Source of the DNA: Gammaproteobacteria bacterium
GTDB lineage: Bacteria > Pseudomonadota > Gammaproteobacteria > Pseudomonadales > Azotimanducaceae
DNA length: 64,000 nucleotides
Assembly (NCBI GenBank): GCA_026708185.1
Contig: JAPOVK010000011.1
Span: 1 to 64,000, forward strand
Reading direction: 5' to 3'
How positions within the stretch are numbered: the stretch's first letter is position 1; every line of letters starts with the position of its first letter. Of this stretch, positions 26,511 to 36,004 are shown one piece after another. The translations under genes were made by a program, and so were the position numbers. The notes beneath the pieces were generated by a model. It ran no database searches and had not been told where the DNA came from. It worked only from the letters and a program-made list of their open reading frames with translations.

Positions 26511-26656
26511 CGCCCCATAGCCGTGGCCGGTACCTCGCATTCGCTCGGCACCGGCGCGTGCCGCTTGCGGCACGCCGACTCCGGCCCAAGGCCACGCCGA
26601 CCTTCATGCAACAACCACCGGCGGTCGCTGCGCTTCCCTCTGGTGTTTGTTGCATG
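26511..26656. repeat. Structured 145-bp repeat, copy B
   Basis: Homologue of 24109-24253. The terminal stem here reads CATGCAACAA...TTGTTGCATG: relative to copy A, a G-C pair is replaced by C-G, and CGCC/GGCG by CACC/GGTG, so pairing is kept. The last arm provides the ATG start codon of the YeiH-like gene. The 282-base gap 26372-26653 holds nothing else I recognise. Confidence 0.8.
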
Positions 26657-27571
26657 AAGCGGCAGAAACGCGTATTGCTCCTCGTCGCGTTCGCCGGCGC
26701 GCTCACATTCGGGCACCCCGCTCTGGCGCTCCTCACCGGTGCGGTCGGGAGCCTCGTGCTGGCACCAGCGCTGCCGTCGTACGTCGACCGAGCCGGGAAG
26801 CTGTGCCTGCAGGCGGCGATCGTGCTGCTTGGCTTCACTTTGAACGTCCAGGCGCTTTGGCAGACCAGCCGTGACTACGCGGGGACCATCCTGATCTTCG
26901 TCGTTGCGACGTTGGTTGTCGGGCTCGTGATCGGCCGGCTGGTCAGGGCCGATGAGGACCAGGCGCGGTTGCTGAGCACGGGGACTGCGATCTGCGGGGG
27001 GACCGCGATCGCGACGCTCGCGCCCATCATCCGCGCGCGGCCGGAGTCGGTGGCCATCGCGATCGGTATCGTGTTCCTGCTGAACGCCGTGGCCATCGTG
27101 CTGCTGCCGTGGCTCGGCCACGCCCTTGTAATGACCGAGGAACAGTTCGGCGTCTGGGTGGCGATGGCGATCCACGATACGAGTTCCGTCCTCGGGGCCG
27201 CTGCGATCTTCGGCGACCGTGCGCTCGAGGTCGCGACCACGGTCAAACTCTTGAGGACGCTCCTGCTTGTGCCGATCGCCTTGGTAGCGGGCATCCTGGT
27301 GCGCCAGAGCCAGGCCAAGCTTCGAATCCCCGCCTTCCTCGTGCTTTTCGTGGCGGCTTCCGTGATCGGGAGCGTCCTCGAACCACCGGTCGCGCTCACG
27401 TCCGTGGTGAAGGCGGCGAGCCACTTCCTGCTCGTGGCCGCGTTGTTCGGCATCGGGATGGAGATTCGGCGGACGACCATGGCATCCCTGAACGGCCGAG
27501 CGATCCTGCTGGGCATCGTGCTGTGCCTCCTCGTGTTGCCGATCACGTGGCTCGCCGCGATGTCCTGGTGA
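26654..27571 (+). CDS. YeiH-family putative sulfate exporter, integral membrane protein
   Basis: A 305-residue polytopic protein (about 9-10 hydrophobic helices) of the UPF0324/YeiH family. The family hallmark LLSTGTAICGGTAIATLAPII is present (residues about 100-120), as are HDTSSVLGAAAIFGDRALEVATTVKL-type residues in the second half. Members are annotated as putative sulfate exporters in taurine/sulfonate users; transport substrate is not proven. ATG 26654 lies within the last arm of a structured repeat, with no clear Shine-Dalgarno sequence. Confidence 0.85.
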   Translation: MKRQKRVLLLVAFAGALTFGHPALALLTGAVGSLVLAPALPSYVDRAGKLCLQAAIVLLGFTLNVQALWQTSRDYAGTILIFVVATLVVGLVIGRLVRADEDQARLLSTGTAICGGTAIATLAPIIRARPESVAIAIGIVFLLNAVAIVLLPWLGHALVMTEEQFGVWVAMAIHDTSSVLGAAAIFGDRALEVATTVKLLRTLLLVPIALVAGILVRQSQAKLRIPAFLVLFVAASVIGSVLEPPVALTSVVKAASHFLLVAALFGIGMEIRRTTMASLNGRAILLGIVLCLLVLPITWLAAMSW

Positions 27572-27634
27572 ACGGAATATCGGTATACGAAACGGTTATT
27601 TTGTCGGCGGAGACCGTTCCGGTAGGGTCGCGAA

Positions 27635-27724
27635 ATGGCTGTCGGAACCGTGTCCCTGGACTGGAAAAGCGTTGCCACGCTCGCGGTAGTGGCGGGCTTC
27701 TTCGTTCTGGCGATCGCCCTCTAA
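27635..27724 (+). CDS. Possible 29-residue membrane peptide
   Basis: ATG 27635 to TAA 27722-27724 encodes MAVGTVSLDWK followed by SVATLAVVAGFFVLAIAL, a single strong hydrophobic segment ending exactly at the C-terminus. AGGG stands about 10 bases before the ATG. Located 63 bases after the YeiH-like gene, it could be a small accessory membrane protein or chance; codon composition fits the genome. Confidence is limited by length. Confidence 0.4.
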   Translation: MAVGTVSLDWKSVATLAVVAGFFVLAIAL

Positions 27725-27791
27725 CCCGCCAATCCCCGCCTTCGTCCGGGAATCTCAATCGGGCTGACGCCGCCCGAAGCGTTCCTTTGTG

Positions 27792-30023
27792 TCAAGGGGC
27801 GATGATCTCGGCGAGCCGGCGCCGATAGGTCTGGGCTTCGAACGAGCCGGGATCGGTGTAGGCGATGAGCGCGCGCAACAGGTCGGGGTCCCACGGCCAG
27901 CGGCCCAGGCCCGCGCGCAACGTCTCGAGGGCGGCATCATGTTGGCCCAGCGAGTATTGGGCGACGCCGTAGGTGTAGACGAAGTACGCGGTCGTATCCG
28001 CCACCGTGGCGGCCCGTTCAAGTGGAGTTAGCGCCTCGGCATGGCGTCCGCGGCGGACCAGGTGCAGGCCGAACGCCGCGTTGGCCACCGCACTGTCCGG
28101 TGCGACGACCAGCGCTCGCTTAAGCAGCGAGGCGGTTTGCGACTCGTCGCCGGCGCGGCGAAGGAAGTCGGCATAGTCGACCAACGCGGGCACGAACCCG
28201 GGCTCGATGTCGAGCGCACGGCGGTAGGCGCGCCCGGCTGCTTCGGGTCGCGCCAGCGAGTCCTCGAAGCGGGCCAGCGCGTTTTGCGTGGCCGCGAGGT
28301 CGGCGCTTGCGCCAAGGAATCGCCGGTGCTCCGCGAAGAGCGAGGCAACCCCAGTTTGCGCGGCGCGTGGCAGCGCGCTAGCCACCTCGGAAAGCGCGAG
28401 GCCCATCTCGAAGCGAACGCTCGCCGCCGGGTCGTCCAACCGGGTTCGCAGGAGGCTCCAGCGTTCCGCGGGCGGCTGGCCGCGCGTTCCGGCGACGGCG
28501 CCGTGACGCACCAGCGGATGGGGATCGTCTAGGGCGCGAGCAAGTAGGGTGCGCACGGTATGCGCCGGCAATGCGGCCGACTCGGCGAGCAGAGTCGCCT
28601 TGACCATCACCGGCGCGTCGCCACCGACCAAAGCAACCAGCGCCGCGACCGAACCGGGGTCGCGGCGCAACAGGCGATCGTGGACTCGCGCCCAGTGGTC
28701 CTGTTCGGGCACACCCCACGCTGCGAGCCGTTCTCCGGCCCAGGCGTTCGACCGCTCCGCGTGACAGCCCGTGCAGGCGTTGGGGACGCCGAGTTCCGCG
28801 GACAGCGCGGGCCGCGGGATCGTGAAGGCGTGGTCGCGGCGGTCGTCGACGCCCATATAAGTCCGGGCGGGCATATGGCAGTCCACGCATGCGCTGCCCG
28901 GCTCGCCGGGACGGTGGCGATGGTGGGCCGCTACGTCGTACGCGCCGGGTTGATGGCAGCGTGCGCAGACCGCGTTGCCTTGTGCGAGTGGGGCGCCGCT
29001 GTGGGGGTCATGGCAGTCGCCGCAGGTGACGCCGCGGGCGTGCATGCGGCTCTGCAGGAACGAGCCGAGGACGAAGGTCTCTTCACGGATCTGGCCGTCG
29101 ACGAAGTAGAGGCCATCGCGAGCCAGTTCGAGCCGGTAGGCGTCGTGGAAGCCGTGGCCCATCGGCTTGTCGGTGAGCGCCGTTCGCAGGGCATGGCAAC
29201 CGCCGCACATGTCGGTTTCTCGCGCGGTGCCTCGGCGGTCGGGAACCGCGATCTGCTCGTCTGGCAGAAAACGCCAAGCGACGCGCTGGGTTGGCCCGTT
29301 CGGAAAGCCGGCGTGTGGCTGTGTGTCGGGCGAGCCTTCGCGAATGAATCGGACGTGGCCGCCGCCCGCGCCGTGGCACGCTTCGCAGGCCACGTTGATT
29401 TCGCTGTAGGTGGCGGTGGCGCCGTCGGCGCCTGCCTTCGTCACTACGTTGGTCGAGTGGCATGCAGCGCATTGGCTTGCCCAGTTGAGGGCGTGGCCGG
29501 TCCAGTGGAACGGATGGTCCGGCTCGATGTCCTCGTCCGGTTGCAGGTGGAACCAGCGTTGCCCGCCTTGGTCCGCGGGCCGCGCATCCCACGCGATGCC
29601 GAACGCCTGCAACCGTCCGTGGCCGGCGTCGACCAGGTACTGCTGCAACGGTCGATGGCCGAACGTATAGCGAACGGGGAATCGGTCGCGCTCCCCGGAA
29701 CCGCCGATGGTGTCGACGTGGAAGGGGCCGGTGTCGGATTCCTGGAAGCGCGTCTCGACGTCGTGGAAGGTGACGGCTGCGCCCGAAAAGTCACCGAGGA
29801 CCGTCGCATCGGTCGCGATGCGCATCGACCGGTAGTGGTCGGACTGCGTCCAGAGCGCGTACTCATCGGGGTGGCACGAGCGACATGCGCCCGATCCGAC
29901 GAACGCGTCCGCGGGGGTCTCAGACGGCGCTGCCAGCGAGCCGCAGGCCAGGTTGACGGCCACGGTGACGGTCCATACGCGTGGGAAGGCCTGTGCGTGC
30001 CCGCGCTTCGCCGCGGCGCACAT
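27792..30023 (-). CDS. Octaheme c-type cytochrome with TPR-like C-terminus
   Basis: A 743-residue exported protein. Signal peptide about residues 14-31 (VWTVTVAVNLACGSLAA). Eight CxxCH haem sites are visible: CRSCH, CAACH, CEACH, CGGCH, CGDCH, CARCH, CVDCH and CTGCH, all in the first about 420 residues. The rest is helical, with HEAT-like stretches and TPRs (residues about 600-740). This class is usually annotated as multihaem cytochrome or doubled-CxxCH/TPR protein in periplasmic electron transfer. ATG 30023 abuts the stop of the ABC exporter gene (TAG-ATG), so the two are coupled. Confidence 0.85.
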   Translation of the reverse strand: MCAAAKRGHAQAFPRVWTVTVAVNLACGSLAAPSETPADAFVGSGACRSCHPDEYALWTQSDHYRSMRIATDATVLGDFSGAAVTFHDVETRFQESDTGPFHVDTIGGSGERDRFPVRYTFGHRPLQQYLVDAGHGRLQAFGIAWDARPADQGGQRWFHLQPDEDIEPDHPFHWTGHALNWASQCAACHSTNVVTKAGADGATATYSEINVACEACHGAGGGHVRFIREGSPDTQPHAGFPNGPTQRVAWRFLPDEQIAVPDRRGTARETDMCGGCHALRTALTDKPMGHGFHDAYRLELARDGLYFVDGQIREETFVLGSFLQSRMHARGVTCGDCHDPHSGAPLAQGNAVCARCHQPGAYDVAAHHRHRPGEPGSACVDCHMPARTYMGVDDRRDHAFTIPRPALSAELGVPNACTGCHAERSNAWAGERLAAWGVPEQDHWARVHDRLLRRDPGSVAALVALVGGDAPVMVKATLLAESAALPAHTVRTLLARALDDPHPLVRHGAVAGTRGQPPAERWSLLRTRLDDPAASVRFEMGLALSEVASALPRAAQTGVASLFAEHRRFLGASADLAATQNALARFEDSLARPEAAGRAYRRALDIEPGFVPALVDYADFLRRAGDESQTASLLKRALVVAPDSAVANAAFGLHLVRRGRHAEALTPLERAATVADTTAYFVYTYGVAQYSLGQHDAALETLRAGLGRWPWDPDLLRALIAYTDPGSFEAQTYRRRLAEIIAP

Positions 30024-33000
30024 CTACACCGCCATCTGCCGTCCGACGAGGCGACTGTAGAGGCCGCCGCGGGCGAGCAACTCGTCGTGGTTGCCGATTT
30101 CCGTCGTGCGGCCGGCGTCGAGCACGACGATGCGATCGGCGTTGCGCACCGTGGAGAGCCGGTGCGCGATGACGATGGTCGTGCGTTCGGTCATCAGCTC
30201 TTCGAGAGCGCGGCGTACGGCCTGTTCGTTGACCGCGTCGAGATGCGAGGTCGCCTCGTCGAGGATGAGCACCTGGGCATCCTTCAGGAACGCCCGCGCG
30301 ATGGCGACCCGTTGTCGCTGCCCGCCGGAAAGCCGAACGCCCCGCTCGCCGACACGGGTCTCGAGGCCGTCCGGGAGGGCCTCGACGAACGGGCCCAGCG
30401 AGGCCCGGCGCACCGCCTCGTCGAGTTGCGCGGTGGTCGCCTCCGGTTTCGCGATGAGGATGTTGGCCCGCAGTGTCTCGTTGAAGAGGTACGTGTCCTG
30501 CGTGACCAGCGCCACCCGATCGCGCAGTTCGTCGAGCCGGTACTCGCCGAGGTCGTGGCCATCGAAGCGGATGACGCCCGACCCGGGATCCCAGAACCGC
30601 ATCAAGAGATGCGCCGCGGTGGTCTTGCCGGCCCCCGAAGGGCCGACCAGCGCCAACGTCTTGCCTGCCGGCACGGTGAAGGTCGCCCCGTCGAGGGCAA
30701 GGCGGCGGTTGCCGAGATAGGAGAAGCTGACGTCGCGGACCTCGATCTCGACTCCTCCCGACCGCGCGGGCGCGCCCACCCCAGGCCCGTCGCTCACCGC
30801 TTCGACCTCGTTGTGGACCGCGTACAGCCGCCGCGTCGCACCGAGGGTGTCGGCGAGTTGGCGCCCGATGTGGGCGATCTCGGACACGGGTAGAAACGCA
30901 GCCATCGCGAGGAGGGTCAGCATGGGCAGGATCGCGGGGTCCAGGGCATCGGTGCCCACCAGGTGCGTGCCGGTCGCCACCACGACCAGTCCCCCGAGAC
31001 CGGTGACGGCCTCCAGGATCGCCGTCTGCCTCGTCAGGTCGGCGTAGAACGGAAGTCGCAGCGCCGTGTGCCGTTCGATGCGCGCGACGAACTCCTCGCC
31101 GCGAGCCTTCGTGCGCTGGAACGCGAGGATCTCCGCGAGCCCCTGGATGGTGTCGACAGCGTGGGCGTTCATGTCGCCGAAGGCCTCCCGCGCCCGTGAG
31201 CCCAGCGCGTCGATGCGCCGCCTTGCCAGAACCGGGCTGATCGCCACTATGGCGAGGAACGGCGCAAGAGCGAGCGCCATGGGCCAGCCGAACCAGGCGA
31301 GAGTTCCGACGACGGCTGCGGGCACCAGCACGGCGACGAGGAACGGCGCCACGGTGTGCGCGAAGAAGTACTCGACGAGTTCGACGTCGTGGGTCGCCAT
31401 GCCCACCAGGTCGCCGGTTCGACGGCGGACCAGGTAGGCCGGCGCGAGCCGGTCGAGTTTTTCATACAAGGCGATGCGCATCTCCGCGAGCATGCGGAAG
31501 GCCATATCGTGCGCGAACCACGACTCGAGCCAGTGCAGCGCGCCGCTCAGGGGCGCGACGATCGCGAGGACACCCAGGTACGGCATGAACGGCTCACCGC
31601 GCTTCACCGCGGCGACGGCGAGCGCGCTGGCAACGCCCACGCCGATCAGGGACGCGACCCGCGCGATCCCCAAGGTCAAGACGAGCGAGAACTTCCCCTT
31701 CCACGGCACGACCTGGCGCAACAGTTCGCGGAAGACGCCGGTCCAGCCCATGCCTTCGGCACGCAGGATCGCATCGGTGGGTTCGGCGTGGGCGCGGGCG
31801 TCGTCGACAAGAACATCCTCGAGTGGAACCTCCTGCGGCTTCCCGTGGCCGTCGGTCGAGACCAGGGATGGGCCGGGGCGTGCACCTTCCTCGGCCTGAG
31901 CTTCCATGAGCCGGAAGTACGCGCCCCCGGCACGCATCAGCGAGTCGTGGTCGCCCACCTCCACGATCGCGCCCTGGTCGAGCACCAGGATGCGGTCCGC
32001 GGCAATCACGCTCGACAGGCGGTGCGCGAAGATGAGCGTCGTGCGGCCCCGCATGAGTCGATCGAGCGCGGAATGGATCACCGCCTCGTTCTCCGCGTCC
32101 ACCGCGGAGAGTGCCTCGTCGAGTATCAGGATCGGCGCGTCGCGCAGCAGGGCGCGGGCGATCGCGAGGCGTTGCCGCTGCCCGCCGGAGAGCTTGATGC
32201 CGCGCTCGCCAACAACGGTGGCGTAGCCATCTGGAAGCCGCGTGACAAACTCGTGCGCATTCGCCGCGCGTGCGGCGGCCTCGATCTCTTCGGCCGTCGC
32301 GTCGGGTTTGCCGAAACGTACGTTGTCCTCGACGGTGCCGTGGAAGAGATAGGTGTCCTGGTTCACCACGGCGACGTTGGGGTAGACGTCGTCGATGCTG
32401 AGGTCGCGCAGATCGTGCCCGCCGATCCGGACGACCCCGGCATCGGGGTCGTAGAAACGCAACAGCAAGCGCACGATGGTGGACTTTCCCGCGCCGCTCT
32501 CGCCTACGAAGCCGACCCGTTCGCCGGCTTCGACGCGAAACGAGAGCCCCCGATGCGCTGCGCGCCGTCCGCCCGGGTAGGCGAACGAGACGTCGTCGAA
32601 CGCAACGACCGGAGCGATCGGGCCGTCGACGGCCACGGGCGTCAACGGTGGTTCGACTCGCGGTCGCGCATCGAGCAGCGTGAAGATGTCCCGAGCCGCG
32701 GCCCGGCTCATCATGCCGTTGTGCAGGAGCGCGCGAAGATCGCGCTGTGGCCGGAACACCTCGATGCCCATCATCAGCACGACGAGGAGGATCTCGAGAC
32801 TCATCTGCCCTTGGGAGACGCGCCAAGCGCCGAGCCCGAGCACCGCGGCCGTGCCGACGGCGACGCCCAAGTCGGTGAGCCCGCGGTTGCCCGCGTTGGT
32901 CGCGAGCACCCACATCGTGCTGCGGAACACCTCGTGAGCCTTTTGGGCAAGGAGTCGCCCACGGGCCGCGCTCTGACCGAAGGCCTTGAGGGTGGCAAGC

Positions 33001-33611
33001 CCCTGGATGGCATCGAGGAACTCCGCCGCGAAGGCGCGGTAGGCCTGGGAGCGGCGCATGCTGCTCTTCGCCTCGAAGCGCTGGAACGAAGCCGGCACGA
33101 ACAGGGTGAACATGGCGAAGCCGAACATCAGCGCGGCCACCGGCAGGTCGTAGAACGCCAGTAGCGCGAAGACCACCATAGGCGTGATCACGGAGACCAG
33201 CAGTTGCGGCAGGTACTGGCCGAAGTAGGTCTCGAGCTGCTCGACCCCGTCGATCATCGAGATCATCACCGCGCCGGTCCGCTCAAGGCCGAAGTGGGCC
33301 GGGCCCAGGGCGACCGCCTTGTCGTACAACTGCTTGCGAAGGGCCAACTGCACGCGGATCGCCGTACGATGCGCGACCATCGCGCGCGTATGCTCGATCC
33401 AACCGCGCAGCACCATGACCGCGGCCACGGCGGCCAACGGGGCGACCAGGTCGGCGAACGTCGCACCTCCGAAGACGCGCGCGAGAAGCCATCCGAGCAG
33501 CCCGAGTCGGCCAATCCCGACCAGCGACGAGGCGATGCCCATGCCGACGGTTGCCGCTATGCGCAAGCGCACACCGCGCGTGAACTGCCAAAGACGGGTG
33601 TCGAAGAGCAT
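30024..33611 (-). CDS. Fused double ABC exporter (CydDC-like)
   Basis: About 1195 residues: two complete ABC exporter halves in one chain, each with six membrane helices and a nucleotide-binding domain. Half 1 has Walker A GESGAGKST and signature LSGGQRQRLAIARALL; half 2 has GPSGAGKTT and LSGGQRQRVAIARAFL; both have H-loop AHRLS. The layout resembles CydDC thiol exporters needed for cytochrome assembly, which would suit the adjacent octahaem cytochrome, but cydAB is absent and other lipid or drug exporters share this fold. The start is probably ATG 33611 (AAGGGG upstream); ATG 33638 adds nine residues. Confidence 0.82.
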   Translation of the reverse strand: MLFDTRLWQFTRGVRLRIAATVGMGIASSLVGIGRLGLLGWLLARVFGGATFADLVAPLAAVAAVMVLRGWIEHTRAMVAHRTAIRVQLALRKQLYDKAVALGPAHFGLERTGAVMISMIDGVEQLETYFGQYLPQLLVSVITPMVVFALLAFYDLPVAALMFGFAMFTLFVPASFQRFEAKSSMRRSQAYRAFAAEFLDAIQGLATLKAFGQSAARGRLLAQKAHEVFRSTMWVLATNAGNRGLTDLGVAVGTAAVLGLGAWRVSQGQMSLEILLVVLMMGIEVFRPQRDLRALLHNGMMSRAAARDIFTLLDARPRVEPPLTPVAVDGPIAPVVAFDDVSFAYPGGRRAAHRGLSFRVEAGERVGFVGESGAGKSTIVRLLLRFYDPDAGVVRIGGHDLRDLSIDDVYPNVAVVNQDTYLFHGTVEDNVRFGKPDATAEEIEAAARAANAHEFVTRLPDGYATVVGERGIKLSGGQRQRLAIARALLRDAPILILDEALSAVDAENEAVIHSALDRLMRGRTTLIFAHRLSSVIAADRILVLDQGAIVEVGDHDSLMRAGGAYFRLMEAQAEEGARPGPSLVSTDGHGKPQEVPLEDVLVDDARAHAEPTDAILRAEGMGWTGVFRELLRQVVPWKGKFSLVLTLGIARVASLIGVGVASALAVAAVKRGEPFMPYLGVLAIVAPLSGALHWLESWFAHDMAFRMLAEMRIALYEKLDRLAPAYLVRRRTGDLVGMATHDVELVEYFFAHTVAPFLVAVLVPAAVVGTLAWFGWPMALALAPFLAIVAISPVLARRRIDALGSRAREAFGDMNAHAVDTIQGLAEILAFQRTKARGEEFVARIERHTALRLPFYADLTRQTAILEAVTGLGGLVVVATGTHLVGTDALDPAILPMLTLLAMAAFLPVSEIAHIGRQLADTLGATRRLYAVHNEVEAVSDGPGVGAPARSGGVEIEVRDVSFSYLGNRRLALDGATFTVPAGKTLALVGPSGAGKTTAAHLLMRFWDPGSGVIRFDGHDLGEYRLDELRDRVALVTQDTYLFNETLRANILIAKPEATTAQLDEAVRRASLGPFVEALPDGLETRVGERGVRLSGGQRQRVAIARAFLKDAQVLILDEATSHLDAVNEQAVRRALEELMTERTTIVIAHRLSTVRNADRIVVLDAGRTTEIGNHDELLARGGLYSRLVGRQMAV

Positions 33612-33717
33612 GAAGCGGCGCGCGCCCCTTAAGCGCATCGTTACCGCGTCAAATAGTAGCGGCTTGGACTTCGGAGCGAACGCGGCATGTGCCAGACTGT
33701 GGAACCGACGTGGCCGA

Positions 33718-35061
33718 ATGGTTATTACGATGGTGCTTCCCGCGCACCACAACGGCAGCTTCTGGTTCGACTCGCTGGACGATCTTCCCGAGCCCAGAGC
33801 GCCCGCTGCGCTGCCGTCGCGAACGGATGTCGCCATCGTCGGCGGCGGCTTCACCGGGCTGTGGACCGCCTACTACCTCCGCCGTCATCGGCCGGACCTG
33901 GGCATCACGGTGTTCGAAGCCGAGACCGTCGGCTTCGGGGCGAGCGGGCGCAACGGCGGTTGGTGCATGGGCATGGCCATGGGGATCGACGAGCGTCTCG
34001 CGGCCCCCGACCCATCGGCGGGCCTCGCCCTGCTGCACGCCATGCACGACACGGTGGACGAAGTCGGCCGGGTCTGCCAGGCGGAGAACATCGACTGCCA
34101 CTTCGCCAAGGGCGGCACGTTGACCGTTGCGACGACAGTCAAACAAGCGGATGCGCTTCGCAAGCATGTGGCGAGGCGGCATGCGCTGGGGTTCACGGAG
34201 GACGACTTCCGGTGGCTTCCGCCTGGCGAGTCGGCGACCCGCATCGGCATGCAGCCCAATCTCGGGGCCGCCTACACGAGCCACTGCGCTGCGATCCACC
34301 CGGCGCGCCTCGTGCGCGGACTGGCGGAGACCGTGCGCCGCGCCGGGGTCGCCGTCCATGAGCGCACCCCGGTGCTCGCGATCGACGCCGGGCGGATCGA
34401 GACTCCGCGGGGCGAGGTGCGAGCGCCGGTCATCCTGCGCGCTACCGAGGCGTATACCGGCACGATCCGCGGCCACGCGCGAGACCTCCTACCCCTCTAC
34501 AGCATGATGGTCGCGACGGAGCCGTTGTCCGAGGCGACCTGGCGCGAGGTCGGCCTTGCGAACCGCGAGACCTTCGGCGATGCCCGGCGCGTCACCACCT
34601 ACGGCCAGCGCACCATCGATGGGCGCCTGGCCTTCGGCTGCCGGGTCGGCTACCGGTACGGGTCACGGATCCTGCGCCGCATCGAGACTCCGGATCGCGC
34701 CCTTGCCGCGGTCGAAGCGACGCTGCGCACCTTGCTGCCGGCGATCGGCGATGCGCGCGTCACCCACCGTTGGGGCGGCGTGCTGGGCGCTCCGCGCCAT
34801 GGCCGGCCGTTCGTCACGTTCAACCGCGACAGCGGACTCGGGGCGGCGGGCGGCTACACCGGCGAAGGCGTCGCTGCGTCCAACCTCGCCGGCCGGATCC
34901 TCGCCGACCTGGTACTTGAGCGCTCGACGCCGCTTGTTCAACTCGCCTGGGTCGACGACGAGGTGCCGCGAAAGTGGCCCGTGGAGCCGTTACGCTGGCT
35001 GGGCACGAAGACGATGTTCGCCCTCGCGCGGCTGGCCGATCATCGGGAGATGTCGCGATGA
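33718..35061 (+). CDS. FAD-dependent oxidoreductase (DAO / PuuB-like)
   Basis: A 447-residue flavoprotein of the D-amino-acid oxidase superfamily, closest in layout to gamma-glutamylputrescine oxidases. FAD dinucleotide fold: DVAIVGGGFTGLWTAYYL (about residues 38-55), then GASGRNGGWCMGMAM; the C-terminal flavin contact is GLGAAGGYTGEGVAASNLAG. It should oxidise an amine with O2 as acceptor. ATG 33718 or 33730 are both possible. First gene of a five-gene plus operon, overlapping the next by ATGA; divergent from the ABC exporter. Confidence 0.83.
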   Translation: MVITMVLPAHHNGSFWFDSLDDLPEPRAPAALPSRTDVAIVGGGFTGLWTAYYLRRHRPDLGITVFEAETVGFGASGRNGGWCMGMAMGIDERLAAPDPSAGLALLHAMHDTVDEVGRVCQAENIDCHFAKGGTLTVATTVKQADALRKHVARRHALGFTEDDFRWLPPGESATRIGMQPNLGAAYTSHCAAIHPARLVRGLAETVRRAGVAVHERTPVLAIDAGRIETPRGEVRAPVILRATEAYTGTIRGHARDLLPLYSMMVATEPLSEATWREVGLANRETFGDARRVTTYGQRTIDGRLAFGCRVGYRYGSRILRRIETPDRALAAVEATLRTLLPAIGDARVTHRWGGVLGAPRHGRPFVTFNRDSGLGAAGGYTGEGVAASNLAGRILADLVLERSTPLVQLAWVDDEVPRKWPVEPLRWLGTKTMFALARLADHREMSR

Positions 35062-35255
35062 CACCGTTCACCTGGACGCGCGACAGCATTCTCGGTCATC
35101 TGCATTCGACCTCCCGATTCTCCTTGGCGGCGTTGGGGGATGAACGCGAGGACTTCGACAACGTCGTCCTCGCGGCCCTGGGTCCGGACGCTTCCGACCG
35201 TTTTCCGCAAGAGGTGTCGTGTGGCTACACGATCGGTTGGAATGGTGGCGGATGA
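35058..35255 (+). CDS. Small hypothetical protein
   Basis: A 65-residue protein (starting MTPFTWTRDSILGHLHSTS) supported by ATGA overlaps at both ends with the oxidoreductase and the methyltransferase genes. No recognised domain, signal or membrane segment. The two overlaps make translation likely even though composition is unremarkable. Confidence 0.55.
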   Translation: MTPFTWTRDSILGHLHSTSRFSLAALGDEREDFDNVVLAALGPDASDRFPQEVSCGYTIGWNGGG

Positions 35256-36004
35256 CCTCGATGGATGCCTCGGCTGACTACGACCCCTTCGCCCGGGTGT
35301 ACAACCTGCATTGGGGCTCCTATGCCAGGCTGGTGGTCCCGATTCTTGAGCACCTCGTCTTGCAGCATCTCCCGCGCCGCGCGCCTGTGCTGGACCTGTG
35401 TTGCGGCACCGGTCAATTGGCGGCGCGCCTTACCGAGGACGGCTACAAGGTCACCGGGGTCGACATCTCAGGGTCGATGATCGAAATCGCCCGGGCGGCT
35501 GCGGCCGGCGCGGACTTCCATGTCCAAGACGTTCGTCACCCACTGCCGGTAGGCGGCTTCGCAGCCGCGCTGTCGACGTTCGACAGTCTCAACCACATGA
35601 TGACGCTCGAGGATCTGACGCGCGTGTTCCAAAACGTCCGCGATGTGCTCGGCACGAACGGGCACTTCGCCTTCGATCTCAACATGGCTGCGGCCTACGA
35701 GGCGCGATGGCGGGGAACCTTCGCCTACGTCGAGGACGACCACGTGTGCGCCCTGCGGTCGTCCCACGATCTGGCGGCGCGAACAGGCCGGATGGACCTG
35801 ACCATCTTCGAGTTGGCCCGGGGCGCGTGGACGCGGGCGGACTTGAGCCTGATGCAGCGATGGTATGCCAAAGACGAGGTCCTCGCCGCGCTCCGAGCCG
35901 CAGGTTTCACGGACAGCCGTTCGTTCTCGGCCGACGAACCGATTGCCGTAGGATGTCCAGCATTGCCTGGCCGCATGTTCTTTGTCGCCAGGGCGCCGCG
36001 TTGA
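35252..36004 (+). CDS. Class I SAM-dependent methyltransferase
   Basis: A 250-residue methyltransferase. Motif I is VLDLCCGTGQLAARL (residues about 45-60), motif II VTGVDISGSMIEIAR, and FAAALSTFDSLNHMM fits the motif IV region. ATG 35252 overlaps the previous stop (ATGA), and its own TGA overlaps the TTG of the GrpB-like gene. Substrate unknown. Confidence 0.85.
   Translation: MTSMDASADYDPFARVYNLHWGSYARLVVPILEHLVLQHLPRRAPVLDLCCGTGQLAARLTEDGYKVTGVDISGSMIEIARAAAAGADFHVQDVRHPLPVGGFAAALSTFDSLNHMMTLEDLTRVFQNVRDVLGTNGHFAFDLNMAAAYEARWRGTFAYVEDDHVCALRSSHDLAARTGRMDLTIFELARGAWTRADLSLMQRWYAKDEVLAALRAAGFTDSRSFSADEPIAVGCPALPGRMFFVARAPR

Noticed and set aside
28560-30893. A 777-codon open frame on the plus strand opposite the cytochrome and ABC genes
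   Set aside because: Antisense shadow of high-GC coding DNA; no domain, and the minus strand has eight CxxCH sites and ABC motifs.
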